From: Ustilaginoidea virens
Taxonomy: Eukaryota > Ascomycota > Sordariomycetes > Hypocreales > Clavicipitaceae
Assembly: GCF_000687475.1 (NCBI RefSeq)
Contig: NC_057317.1
Location: 6,510,501 to 6,574,500 of the forward strand
Direction of reading: 5' to 3'
Length of the DNA stretch: 64,000 nucleotides
The position numbers and the translations under genes are program-made. Below the pieces are notes generated by a model. It ran no database searches. It saw only the letters and a program-made list of their open reading frames with translations, and had not been told where the DNA came from. Positions 44,141-56,666 of this stretch are shown in pieces (the stretch's first letter is position 1; every line of letters starts with the position of its first letter).

Positions 44141-47100
44141 CCTCGGCCTGGAATTTAAGTAAATAACGGCGATAAAGTCGATAATAAGGGATAAATTATG
44201 TATCTTTATTGAGCGTGTGCAGCCGGTAAAGACCGCAATTACTAAGTATATTGTATAGCGCTTCGTTTAGGTCATAGGATGGAATCTTAATAAATATAAT
44301 ATTTTAGAATAGCTTAGTGAAGTATTGACTATTTATAACCGACTGGAATAAAGTGGCTTAGTCCTCCTATTAGGGAATGAGCCTATTAATATATTAGCGA
44401 AAGCCCTCTTTTAGAAGTATCCTAGTATTTAGAATAATATTAATCGGGAAATTACTAGAGCCGAAAAGCGAGGGCAATATATTTACTTTCGTGAGATTAT
44501 TAAAGATGCGAGGCAGTAGGTAGAGCTTTAAGAAAAAAGGAATATTACTACTAAAGGGAAGTATGCCGCATTTGCTGTTAAAGGAAAGCTTTTGTTAAAA
44601 GCCATAGCCGGCCCTAGTAATACTTCCGGTATAGCTTTAGCTTTAGCTTCAAAGGAATTATCGCTAGAATTAATACCTTATAAATACTATAAGCAACTAT
44701 ATATTAAGAAAAAGGGACTGTATTATAAGAGCTATTAGGCTCTTATTCCTTCTTTAGCGCCTAATAAGTTCTACTTAAGGATTTAGAAGGAAACTAAAAA
44801 GGCCGCGATAGTAAAGATAAAATAGGAAAGTAAAGAAGTATAAGCTGCATTTAAGGCCTTCTAAGATATATATAATAATAATGATAATAATAAGAATAAC
44901 TCGATTGAATTGAAGGGAAAAGAAAAAGAGAAGTAGGCTTTTACTATAGAGGGTGTTTCTATTAAATCCTTTTCTAATAAGTCTCCCGCTTTATGGGCTT
45001 ATATTATCGTTAATACTAGTGCAATAGCATATATATTTAACAACGAAAAGTGGTTTCTGCATATTAATAAGGCTATTAATTAGCATATTCGAGGTATATT
45101 GGGCATTATAAGGGTCTAAGGTATTAGAACTATTTAAATCGTGCTAAAAGATAGATAAATTATTACCTTTACTAATATTCTATACATTCTAGGGATATTT
45201 ATTAATATTCTTTCCGAATTATTAATAAAGAAGAAAGGATTATATTAGAATACCGAGATAGATAGAATTTACCTTAAGAAAGGAAGAATATAAGAAAATA
45301 TCATTTAGATCTACTAAATTGAAGAGAAACCTTATATTTTATATTAAGTAGGCGGAAACGATATGCCTATAAGCAAATTTCTTATGAGGGCTTAGAATTT
45401 CGAAGAAAAACTTTAATATGCCTATTTGGCTCGAGGAGATAGTCGCTAGCTAAAGATTTCGATAAAAATACCTTATACCGTATAGCACGCCCGATTTGGG
45501 CACTTAAGAAGGGATCTAATGGATTATATCTTTAAAGATATATTGAATATGCCTCCTAAGTAGGCAAAATCGGATTATAAGGTTTATAGTAGCGTGAAAA
45601 TTATATAGCAGATTTTATGATGCTTATAAGAGGCATTAATGCCTTAGGAACCCTTTAAGGTTATATCTTTTGACCTTTTCGTATAGTCGCCTGCTTTTAA
45701 TAGTAATAAATATATCGCATTATTTACCTGCCGATTTATAGGAATGAGGTTAATATTTATGATACCTAGGAAATTAAACCTTTTGGGTTATTAGTTAACC
45801 TTCGAGCATTAGGTTCTACGCCTATATAATGTGAAAATCGCGATGGTTATCTCTGATAACGAAATAGCGCTCTAGATATTATAAAGTCGGGAAAAAGCTA
45901 AATAGAAAGGTATTATGCTTCGGTTATCGAGCCTTAGTCACTAATATTAGAACGGTTATACTGAATATTCTAGGGGGGTATTGAAGACGAAGATGTTACT
46001 TCTAAGTATTTAAGTAGGATTTCCCGAAGAATTATAGCCTATTACGGTAGAAATAGCGGTTTACCTATTGAATTGTGTGTCTAAGAAGTCGGAAAGACCT
46101 TACGATAGTTAGAAATTACTACTTTAAATCCTTTAACTTTAGCTTTAGCAGAATCGGCTTGCCTAGGGATATCTACCGGAAGATATACGCCCTTATATTT
46201 ACCACTTTTACGCTTATAGATGTAAGGCCTATGTAATGACGAGGGATAGGATATTATATGCCGGTCTAAAGCTTAATTAGAGAGCTTATATCGGCTATTT
46301 AGCAGAATATATCTTTACGATTTAGTACCTGATTTGGGTGCTTTTATTGAAAAGAAGCTATTGGTTTAACTCGAGCTATATTATATTTGATGAGACGATC
46401 TTCTATAAGGATAAGGAATAGTTATTAATACTAGCTAAATAGAGGGAGGACCTGAATACCTTTATTAGTAACGTAGAGGAAACCCCTATTATAGATGACT
46501 TCGAGCTTGTTGCATTAAGAAATCTGATTGAGAACCCTTTTGCTAATAAGGCTACTATTAAATAGGGTATAGATAAGGCTATTGATCAGGGTACTACGCT
46601 AATTAATATAATTAAGGCTATTAATACTATTAATGATGCCCCTTAACCTACTGCTATTGACTTAAAGGTTATGAACTACCCTGAAGAGTCGATTGCTTAA
46701 GTATTACTTCTATTACTGCTATTTTCGCTTGAGCCGGACGATTAGACCGAGCCGATGCCTCCCCTTAATAATATATTCTGTATTAAGGTTGATAATATTA
46801 AAAGAAAGGATTATGAGGTCTTTATAGCAGTTATTATAAAGCTATTGGCGATAATAGAGACCCCTTATATTACAAATATGCCTAAGGAGCCGGCTATATA
46901 AAGGGAGCTTTGAAAGCACTTTAAGCGTAAGGAATTTATTGCGGCTGCTACGGAAGAATACAGTAAGGTCATTAATAGGGAGATTAGGTGTGTTATTTAT
47001 TGGAATGATTTATCCATAGACCCTAAGATCAAGCTATTAGACCTGAAGTAGGTGTTCGCCTATAAATGGGACTAAGATAGCTTCCTTATCGGTTATAAGG

Positions 47101-47362
47101 CCCAATTATATATTTATGGTGATTAGTAACCTTTCGACCTTCGCAATACCTAGGCTGCCACGCTTGCGGCACATACTTTTCGCCTCCTAATGGCCCTGAT
47201 TTATTACTTTAACCTAGATATGCACTAATACGACTTCGTTATAGCCTTCCTGAATGCGTCACTTGACGAGACTGTTTATTGTAAGCAGCCTAATGGATTT
47301 TACGATAGTTATTTGTATATTAAGCTATTGCGTGCCCTTTATAGGCTTCGAAGGTTGCTATT
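44141..47362 (+). pseudogene. gag-pol: Copia-4 gag end, protease, integrase and RT start (broken)
   Basis: Continues from 36,547. A degraded CCHC knuckle near 44,680 has all its Cys as Tyr (Y-K-Y-Y-K-Q). The protease near 45,010-45,050 reads I-I-V-N-T-S-A, with the catalytic Asp now Asn. The pre-integrase H-A-R-F-G-H-L-R-R-D is near 45,485, integrase Asp residues lie near 45,670 and 45,860 and N-G-Y-T-E near 45,950. The RT begins near 46,930 and reaches A-F-L-N-A-S-L-D-E-T-V-Y (47,245-47,280). The frame stops at a solo LTR inserted in the RT. Dense TAG/TAA. Confidence 0.85.
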
Positions 47363-48201
47363 TGTTAAAATCCTATAGTAGTCTACTAGACTGCTGGCCC
47401 TTCCACCGTCTCTTGGACTCACGACTATCCCACCAGATATACGGTGTGTCTTACTAACCTTAGGCCTTTACCGTTTACCTTCCGGATTTTCAGTGGATTA
47501 GTACTGTATACCAAATAAGGTAGGCCTTTATCGGGCCTTATTTTTGGTAAGGCTTGATATGACGTATTGGGCCTTCTTATTTAAAAATATTTAATACGGC
47601 CGGATATTACGTGGGCACACCGGGCCTTATTTAAAAATATTTAATACGGCCGGATATTACGTGGGCACATCGGGCCTTATTTAAAAATATTTAATACGGT
47701 CGGATATTACGTGGGCACACCGGGCCTTATTTAAAAAATATTTAATATGGCTGGATATTACGTGGGCACACCGGACCTTATTTAAAAGATATTTAATATG
47801 GCTGGATATTACGTGGCACACCGGGCATTATTTAAAAATATTTAATACGGCTGGATATTACGTGGCACACCGGGCATTATTTAAAATATTTGGTAAGGCT
47901 TAATATGACGTATCAGACCTTATTTTTAAATATATGGCAAGGCTGGATATATTGTGGTATAATGGGTATTACGAGGAGCTCTCTTACTGGCTACCTTGGA
48001 TGCCTGGGCCTACCCTCTCTCTTAGATATATTTAGGATAGCTTTTCCCCTTCTTTCTAGATAGTAGAAGGGCAGTATAATCGAACTTGTTAATGCACTAT
48101 ATGCCTCTTGACTCTTTTCACCTTTCCTGCGTTTCTGGTTATTTATATTTGTCTTGCCTTTATACCGGCTTCACTTTATATTTACCCTCAGAATTATAAC
48201 A
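47363..48201 (+). repeat. Solo copia LTR with 48-bp satellite, inserted in Copia-4 RT
   Basis: 839 bp, TGTTAAAATCC to GAATTATAACA, with target duplication CTATT (47,358-47,362 and 48,202-48,206). Very close to the Copia-1 3' LTR, including the 48-51 bp satellite (47,525-47,960), with about two units fewer. It is therefore the trace of a second Copia-1-type insertion. Confidence 0.93.
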
Positions 48202-48206
48202 CTATT

Positions 48207-49240
48207 GCTATGGTTTAAGGAGCTATTACGATTTCTAATGGAAAGGGGCTTTATATAGGTCTGCGAGGACCCATATGTCTTTATTAACGATGCCCTTATT
48301 ATGTTCTTCTATATGGATAACCTGGTCGTCCTATACTATAAGTCATAGGTAAAGGCATTTGAGTTATTTATGCTGCGTTGATAGGCGCTTTTAAGATTAA
48401 GGACCTCGGCGAGTTATATTAGTTCCTAGCAATTGAGGTTATTTGCGATTATACAAAAGGGAAGCTATGGCTTACCTAAAGGACATACTTCGATAAGCTT
48501 GCGATTAAATATAACCTTACCCCCTTTAATAGAAAGGAAACCCTTGAGCACCCTTTAAATATTATAAGACTTAAGAAGTATAATAGAACGGCTAAACCTA
48601 ATGATACCCAGTAATACTAGTCAATAGTAGGATTATTAGTATATCCGATTATAATCACTAGGCCTGAATTGGGCTATATTGGATCGCAGCTTTCCCGCTT
48701 CCTTGAAAATCCTAGTCTAGACTATTTGCATGCGGTAAGGAAGGCCTTTGATTATAGCTATATGTGGAAGAATACTACTATTAAATTAAGTACCGAGAAC
48801 CCGGAAATATAGGCATATTTAGATGTATCTTTTGCTGATGATGTTACGACCTAATGCAGCTTTTAAGGATATATAATTAAGCTATTTGGTGGCCCGATTG
48901 TGTATAAAGCTGGTTAATAGGATACTATAATAACATTATCTATAGAGGCTGAATTGCTGGCGATTTTATATACCGCGAAAGAGGTTATCGCGTTCTATAG
49001 GCTTTATGAGGAAGTTGGGCTTTATTTAGTATAGGATGTCCCTACTATTTAGTGCGATAATATCCCGACTATTCGCCTATTGAAGGAAGAGTTTTTTAAA
49101 CTCGTTACCCGGCTCCGTCATATTGATATTTATCATTATTAGTTGCGGCAAGAAGTCTAGAAAGGCTCTATTGATATTACGTGGGTTCCTATAAGTAATA
49201 CTAGGGTGCCGCTGAATTTCTCAGTGTTAAAGGCATAGGG
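48207..49240 (+). pseudogene. pol: Copia-4 RT end and RNase H (broken)
   Basis: The RT resumes after the solo LTR: L-W-F-K-E-L-L, then Y-M-D-N at 48,310-48,321 where the Y-V-D-D active site should be (last Asp to Asn). RNase H follows with T-R-P-E-L-G-Y-I, S-F-A-D-D-V and W-V-P-I-S-N near 49,180. The usual M-P-A-D-G-L-T-K end is degenerate (V-P-L-N-F-S-V-L). The frame then drifts into the pyrimidine minisatellite. Confidence 0.82.
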
Positions 49241-49267
49241 AAAGCGGAGTAGCCAGGCGGGCAAATA

Positions 49268-50045
49268 TTAGTCCGGCTTAGCTACTGCTTTATTTACTGC
49301 CTTTTTTACTACTCTTTTTACTGCTTTTTTTACTACCTTATTTTACCGCTTTTTTCTGCCTTTTTTACTGCCTCAATTTACCGCCTTTTTACTACCTTTT
49401 TACTACCTTATTTTACCATCTTTTACTGCCGTATTTTGCCGCCTTTCCCTGCCTTTTTTACTATATATATATCTTATTTTACTATCGTTTTTACTACCCT
49501 TTTTACCGCCTTTTTACTGCCTCACTTCACCGCCTTTTACTGCCTTTTTTACCGTCTTTTCCCTGCCATTTTATTTTTACAGTCTTACATAATTTACTGC
49601 ATTTTTACTGCCTTTTTTATCGGAATCGCTATTGCAAGGTGCCTAATTGGGCATATTGCGACGGGTATGCCGCGCAACCGCTGTGCACGATATGGCCACT
49701 TTTGCCCCTTTGCCCTTATGCCCGGTAGGGCACGCGGGCAGCTCGGCCCGACCGCGCCAATGCATATAACTACGGCACGCGCACAAAAGAGGCCACATCG
49801 TATAATTCCCCCTCTTTTACTTCCTTTCCTACTTCTCTTAGATAGTCATAAGTAAAGCAATAGAATCTATTACTTTGTGACCACCCAATATATCATACCA
49901 CGCGCGCGACCCTACGTATAACTGGGTACCCTTTAATGTGATACTAACATTTTACTGCCGTATTTTACCGCCTTTTTATTGCCTTTTTTACCGCCTTTTT
50001 ACTGCCTTTTTTTACCGCCTTAATGCTACCTTCTTTTTACTTAAA
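49268..50045. repeat. Pyrimidine minisatellite, about 11-bp unit TTTTTACTGCC
   Basis: Irregular tandem copies of TTTTTACTGCC/TTTTTACCGCC run from 49,268 to about 49,620 and again from 49,950 to 50,045, interrupted by an inverted copy of the element F terminal block. It starts right where Copia-4 homology ends. The peptides it encodes (Phe/Thr/Ala-rich) are artefacts of the repeat. Confidence 0.8.
49622..49945 (+). repeat. Inverted copy of the element F terminal block
   Basis: Matches 34,540-34,874 in opposite orientation: TCGGAATCGC at the left, the GC-rich core with the 17-bp inverted repeat (49,687-49,803), a pyrimidine stretch and the CGCGCGCG segment, ending near TACCCTTTAATG...TAACA. 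It lies inside the pyrimidine minisatellite on both sides, so it inserted there. Solo LTR or short non-autonomous element; no clear target duplication because the flanks are repetitive. Confidence 0.6.
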
Positions 50046-51130
50046 TATTTTAATATGATGCATTTTTTATTATTCCCTTCCGGGGGCCCTCCGGGGGCCT
50101 GTAAAGGGATGAAATAGTAGTGGGGTTCCAGACTAGATTAGCTCGAGAATAAGCAACCCTCCTACACAACACATTTTTGGCCCCAATGCCAGTGGAAAGA
50201 ATTCATGTTGATGAGACTGGGACCTCATCTTCCGTTACGATATTATCGCATTATCTTCTTCTTCTTCTTCTTCTTCTTAAGGTTTTTTTTTTTTTTGATA
50301 GGTCTCGCATACCCGGTTTAAGCATCCGATCTGCGAATTTTTACTTTCCGTTAAGACATCCACACTAGCACAAAACGTCACAAACCTTTTTTTTGAAATC
50401 GAGTACTACGAACAACCGAATAATTATAATCAAATTCCTAGCTGCGGTTAGGTCAGGTCTATAGCTGCGTGTGAAGGCCTGCAGAGTCCCTGGCTGCGGT
50501 CAGAAGAATTCAACAAAAAAAAAAAATCCTAGCTGCGGTTAGGTCAGGTCTATAGCTGCGCGTGAAGGCCTGCAGAGTCCCTAGCTGCGGTCAGAAGAAT
50601 TCAGCTATAGTTAAATCGAATATTTTAGACCGATAGCTGCGTATAAGGGTCTACATCGAATTAGGTGGCTGCGGTTATTCCTGCAATACCTAGCTGCGGT
50701 CAGAACGATACCTAGCTGCGGTCAGAAGAATTCAGCTGCGGTTGAATTGAGAAAATACGATTTGACACAACTTTATCATTACGAGGCTGTAAAGTTACAA
50801 GATATATTCAAGACAAAGGGTAGAATTACTGGCGATAAAGGCAGACACAGAACTAGATTGACTTAAAGTTGTAAGCTGCTAGAATTGCCGATTGCGATAG
50901 AAACCTATGGTTTGAGTTACAAACTGAGGTATATTTGAGCTAAGCTGGATTGAGGATGGGGCACTAAACTTTAGGGCAATTTTATTAGGGCAAGTGGCAA
51001 AATTATGGATGAAGATACGCCACTTGGACAGTATAATGATACGAGGCTAGCTTAGAAGTGGGAAGGAAGGAAGAAGTTTATACTTACGATTTGGGCAAGA
51101 TATAAGGGAGAACTCTTTTTTTTTAGGGGG
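50046..51130. other. Island of apparently un-mutated, possibly single-copy DNA
   Basis: CpA, TpG and CpG are all common here, unlike the sequence on both sides, so RIP has not acted. Contents: a G/C-rich CCGGGGGCC duplication (50,088-50,100), a (CTT)n run of eight units (50,258-50,279), a 15-base T run, the AGCTGCGGT tandem repeats (50,437-50,745), and 400 bases without recognisable features. A 63-codon frame (50,177-50,368) is dominated by the CTT run and not convincing as a gene. It may be the original DNA into which the right-hand nest inserted. Confidence 0.5.
50437..50745. repeat. 76-bp tandem repeats built on AGCTGCGGT
   Basis: Two nearly identical 76-bp units (50,437-50,512 and 50,528-50,603) are separated by a 12-13 base A run. 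They are followed to 50,745 by shorter degenerate copies in which AGCTGCGGT or AGCTGCG keeps recurring. The two units differ at two or three positions. No coding potential seen. Confidence 0.8.
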
Positions 51131-51646
51131 ACTTTTCTTTCTTTTCTCTTCTCTTCTTTAGTCTAGTCAGTCTAGTTTAATCTAGTAGAATGGTTAGTGG
51201 AACTTATAAACGATTTTTGTGATTAATTAGTGGAATGATCGAAGAATTATTAGTCTTTAAAGAAATTAACTTGTTATTCAAACCCTTTAAAGTCTAACCT
51301 TTTTTTACTCTCCCTTTTCTCTCCTCTTTTTTTCCCTCTGAAACCGCCTTTAATAATAGAAACTTTTAAATATAATGATACTAAACTTTCGTTAGTTAAT
51401 AATCGATTATTTAGATTTTTATCTAGATTTTTATCCTACCCTCCCTCCTATTATCTGAATATCTATATCCTACGACTAGGATATAGATTAGGGAATTATT
51501 CTAACCCCTCCCTTATAGTTCTTAGGACTATTATTTATTAAACTAAGAGATAACTAGGAATATTAAACTCGTTTATTATTAGACCTATCTTCTTCTAGTT
51601 TATCTTCTCCTACTTATTAACGTCTTTATCTAGTTCCTCTGAAAAT

Positions 51647-54600
51647 GGAACTTAATAGAGAACTAGTAAAGGAATCTAAATTAATAAAAGAATCCGACTT
51701 ATTAAAAGAATCCGAATTGATAAAACAACCGGCAACTATATAGAATATAATATCTTCCCTTTTCCCTATAGCTATAGGAATAGGCGTAATATTGTTCGCT
51801 GGATATCCTAAGGATAGACTACTGCAGGATTATATCGATAATTATTTGGCAATGTCTGCTATGGCAGGCGGCCATATAACCGCTTACTATGATATTATTG
51901 CAAAGAATATTTTTATTGCCGGCCTAAGAGGAAAGGCCCTTGCTTAGTATAAAAACTTAGACTATAATAAACGAAAATGGTCTGACTTAGCAATGAATTT
52001 TATTAAAAAGTTTAAAGATCTAGATCTTTATATTAAGGTAATAATTCGAAGGGAAGTTTTCGATTTTTATCGAAAAAAAAGTAAAATATTGAAAGCGTAT
52101 ATAACCTATGCAGATAAGCTCTCTATAAAGGTTAAGTCTAATAATAAATAATTACTATTGACCAATATGGTTTTTGGTATACCTAATAGAGAAGTTGACT
52201 AATGCTTATATAAAAGAGTCGCTAATTGCCTTTGCGGTAGAGGACTTTAGAAAGGCACTATAGCAACAATTGACTTAACGATATTAGATTTGAAAAGTAT
52301 TATTTATAGATGCTAAGTGTTATCTGGTAAGAAATCACTTCCTTTGGAAGATAACGATAAACCAGCCTTAAGCTTAGACCCCCTTCGAATAATACTAGAT
52401 TAATAGGCAAAAAAAGATGAGAAAATTATATATTAAATAGAATAGAATGTAAAGATGGAAGAGTAGATATTTGACCTTATCTAACGACTGGAGGCCTTTA
52501 ATATAATGCAACCAGCTAAAGGCATAAAACCATATAGTTAATACGGAAAATCTAAATATAATAATATACTATCGACTAGTGAATTAAGTTCGGGACCTGG
52601 CATAGGTGCCTATGCTAGGAATACCGAATTTCGATTAAATGTAGATTATTATTAGTATTTCAACTATAGAGAATGGGGCTATATAGGCTATCAATATTCC
52701 TTAAAGAATTATGCTAATCTAACCGAATATAATAGATGTCGACGATAGTAGATAGAAATTAGTAAATAAATAAGACGTAATAGACGAAAGGAATTAGATT
52801 TAGTAAAAACCCAATAGACCCCTTTAGTTGCTAATTTAGTGCAAACAGTTAGAGATACGGCAGATATTCTATTAATAGGCTTTAAAAGACGTCTAACTCC
52901 TACGGTATATACTATCGGAACTATTCTATATTGTTCTCCATATTATATTGAGATTAATAATGAGAGTAATAAGAAAACTATAGCGGCATTAAGAGGAAAA
53001 GAAAGTCACCTAGTAATAATAAGGGGTCCGAACAAAGTGATATACAAAAAAACACTAAAACTAGCAATAAATTTCGATGGTATTAACCAATACCGTATTA
53101 AAGAACTTTTAAACCCAGAGGATAAACTAAAAATATAGACGCAGACTATAGGATAGTTTATTCTAATTTATTTTCTACTAATTATCCCAATTAATTATAG
53201 ATAGGCTCCAGCTTAAGCATAGATACTACCAGAAATTACGACGGAATAATTCCAAAAAATGCTACTATTATTGCGACTATATTTGGAACACATTCTAGGA
53301 ACCTCTAATATGCCCTCTTTAAATCTATAAGTTCTATTATAAACTCTAGCTGTACTATTTTATCTTCTACTAATTATTCTATATTAGATGTAAGATGAGG
53401 ATATAGTTATATAAGAACCACCTCATAAGGAATTACTATAATTATATTAATGATTGGAATTAGAAAAAATCCAAGCGATAGAAGAATATAATATCCTACT
53501 ATTCGACTTAAGGTAATATTTAAAGAATATAGTTATACCGATTAATATATTATAACTCCTTTAAATCGCGCTAATTATTAGATACTAACTTTCACACCTT
53601 ATATAATATAGGCGAAAGCTTAAAAGTGATACTATAAAAGCTATTATTTCACACTTAATGATACTATTTTGTAATAATAAGGAGAATAAAAAAAAATAAG
53701 TAGTGGGTAGAATAAATCACGTTATTACCTTTAATGATATTGCGAAACATAAGGGTTAGGTAGTAATTACTCTGGGATATATTACCGCTTATATTGAAGG
53801 AGTGTAATGCGATTCGGTCCTAGTGGATAGTAGTTCGAATATCGACTTAATTAATAATGCTTTCTTAATAAGATATAAAATTCTACGATTGCAACTATAA
53901 AAACTAATAAAGGTTAAGATGGTAAATGATAATGAATATACTATTACTATTTGCGTATATGTATAGGTGGTGGCAGACGGCATTTTAGTATTAGTATGCT
54001 TCTATATTATACTAGCTTAAGAAGAATGGGATATTTTATTAGGAAAGGTTTAGCTATAAAGAATAAGTACGGTAGAATACTATAGAGAAGATAAACTTAT
54101 GCTTAAAGGCATAAGAGGAGTCTTATAGGTTCTACCGATATACCTATATCTAGACCTATTCTAATAAGTTAAAATTCGATATTTAGTTTCTCTAAAATAG
54201 GCCCCCTTTAATAATAAGGTTAAGTTCGTTAAGGATAATTAAAAAATTCTAGAAGAAGTTAAAAAGACTCTGCGAAATATAAATAAGGAAGCTTATAAAC
54301 TGGCAATAGTAGCTATAGATATATATACTACTTTATCGAAAAACTGATTACCGCGGATGATAATACTAGCGATTATTTGCAGATTTTTACTTTATAATAC
54401 TAATAAAAGCTGGTTATAGAGGAACTTAAAATAGTATTAGGTATAAAAGGGATTAATAGAATAAATAGAGGAATTAATAATTCGAAAGCCTTAGTATTAT
54501 AGAAACTATTATTAATAAACTTATTGCTTTACTATTTGGTATCTTTTAAACTAATTCCTAGTGATTGGAAACTTATATAGAGTTAACTTGACCGATAAAG

Positions 54601-56389
54601 TATAAAAAGATACTCCTATATTGGGAAGAATATTATTCTTATAATAATTAAAGAAAGAGAAAATAAAGGTTTTAAATTCAAATAGACAATTGAATAAGAA
54701 GAGGAAAATAATCTAAAGAGATAAAAGGATTAAAAATTAGATTTATTTGAAATTTTTTATATATCTATTAGTAACGATCAATAGTGTTTAGAATAGGAGG
54801 ATAGGATATACCTTTTTGATATAAAACTAATAAAGCGTTTACCTGGTTTAAAGATAGCCAACTTTTTAAAGCTGCGGTATATTATAGGAATTAATAATAA
54901 TGGAAGAGAGATAGAATGCATAACGCCGATAGATAAAACTGGATAACTAACCTTACTAATTTATATAGGAAAACCACTTTTAAAGGGGTACCCCTTTCGA
55001 TTTCGAAATTTATATATAAATCGACTATTAATAACTATACTAGATGAAATAGTCCATTTATAGTTTAAATAGTCTAGTATTTTATTAGGGAATAGGGCGG
55101 GGTTAATAACTCAACAAATGCTTATTAAACGGTTGTGCTATATATATAAAGACTATTTTATTAATAAACTAGAGGATATTCGCACTATAGACTTAATATA
55201 ATACTATATCCCTTTTATACTAGACGCTAAGCTAAAGAAAATAAAATAGTTTCGCTATACAATAGCTTATCGATAATTCTCTAGGAAGGTTTTCCTAGTA
55301 ATAGAGAAAGTAGTAGTAATATATCGAGATGTTTCTAAATAGATAGCATTAATATTTTTTGTTAATAAACTAAGATAAGAGAAAGTCCTACTATCCGAAA
55401 AGGTTTTTTATGTAGTTTATAACTTCCGAGATATAAATAATAATTTAATTAAACCCGCTTATTTATGTCACAATATAGAGGCAGATATAGATTCGGTTTA
55501 TTGCGGCAGGTCAATAATTTTCTTATAAGTAAACGCTTCGAATGGGTTCTAGGCTATAGAAGTATACCTACTAGATAAATATAAAATGGCATTTTCCTGC
55601 CCCAATAGTATGTATATTTACAATAATATGCTATAGGGTTTAACGGGGTCACCTGCGATATATACCCGATTTAGGGATATAGTATTTAGACACTTTTTCT
55701 TTTAGGATAGAATAGAATCGGAATTAATTTTAGGTTATATAGAGGATATTAAGATATCGTTCTCTATTTATATAGACGACTACTATATGGCATTAGAAAC
55801 TTGGGAAGACTATTTTAACTTCTTATAGAAGAGGTATTTTCTAAGAATTATATGGGCACTAATCGGCTTAAGCGGGAAAAAGACTATTTTTTTTGTATTA
55901 GAAGTTAATTATATTAGCTTTTTTATTGAAGATGGAAGGATATAACTAGTAAACAAATATAGGGAGAGATTTATTCGAATGGCGGAATACTTTAATAAAT
56001 ATCTACTAAAGATATAGGATGAGGTTCTAACCCTTATATATTTAACTCCGTTTTTATGTAAATTTATTCTAGGAAGGTTAGATTTAGTTCGAACGGTTAA
56101 ATTAGCATTCTTTTATACTAATTATAAGATAATAAAAATAGGTAGATAATCTATATAGGAAGAGGAGATACTTTGAGATCAACTAGTGTAGATAATTAAA
56201 GCAAATTCGGCACTTTTAGCTATCTATTATAGTATTTAGGTAAATACTACTTTTGGTGCCTGGCTAGGAACCTAATTCTACCTTATAATAGACGCCTTAG
56301 ATACTAACATAGGGGGTATTTTATTTTAGTTGGAAGATACTAAATCTGGAATACTAATAGATGATTCGAATTAGATAAAGGTCAGAATT
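51647..56389 (+). pseudogene. gag-pol: Gypsy-3 gag, protease, RT and start of RNase H (broken)
   Basis: Gag starts at ATG 51,647 with Lys/Glu-rich repeats (K-E-S-x-L-I), then a capsid block (R-G-K-A-L-A ... F-I-K-K-F-K-D-L) and a degenerate knuckle near 52,645 in which Cys have become Tyr. The 53,800-54,000 region reads V-D-S-S-S-N-I-D-L-I-N-N, a retropepsin active site altered from D-S/T-G. The RT (about 55,200-55,900) keeps Y-I-D-D at 55,769-55,780. RNase H begins L-I-I-D-A-L-D-T-N near 56,285 and is cut at 56,389. Stops are TAG/TAA. Confidence 0.82.
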
Positions 56390-56642
56390 TGTGATGGACT
56401 GGCCCTAGGGCGACTGCGAATAGGCGTCAAACGTATATATTGAATAAACTAAGGAATAAAGGAAGGAGCCCGAATAGGAGTCCCTCCGAGGCCTACTTAT
56501 ATCCGTATGTGGCGCGGGCTAGAGCCCTAGTATTACCCTATAGGCCCGCGCGTCTGCCTTATATAATCTATCCCGGACTAGGTACGGGCGCAGCCCGAGC
56601 CCTAGCTAATCTATAATACGGGTATAGCCCGAGTCCGTAATA
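56390..56642 (-). repeat. 3' LTR of Gypsy-2
   Basis: 253 bp, TGTGATGGAC to TCCGTAATA on the plus strand, followed by TACCCCCC (the polypurine tract on the minus strand). It differs from the 5' LTR by several transitions of RIP type. Confidence 0.9.
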
Positions 56643-56666
56643 TACCCCCCTTCTCTAGGAAAAATT

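Larger units (their letters stand above)
35484..49265 (+). mobile_element. Copia-4, Ty1/copia element split by Copia-2 and a solo LTR
   Basis: 5' LTR (35,484-35,735), leader, gag, protease, integrase, RT and RNase H in order, interrupted at 36,547/44,141 and 47,362/48,207. Both interruptions have exact target duplications and the reading frame resumes in phase. GATAG (35,479-35,483) is the predicted left target duplication. No 3' LTR was recognised; the element fades into the minisatellite at about 49,266. Confidence 0.85.

Noticed and set aside
50177..50368. 63-codon plus-strand frame in the island
   Set aside because: Half of it is a CTT-encoded Leu run and a T run; no conserved motif or splice-like context.
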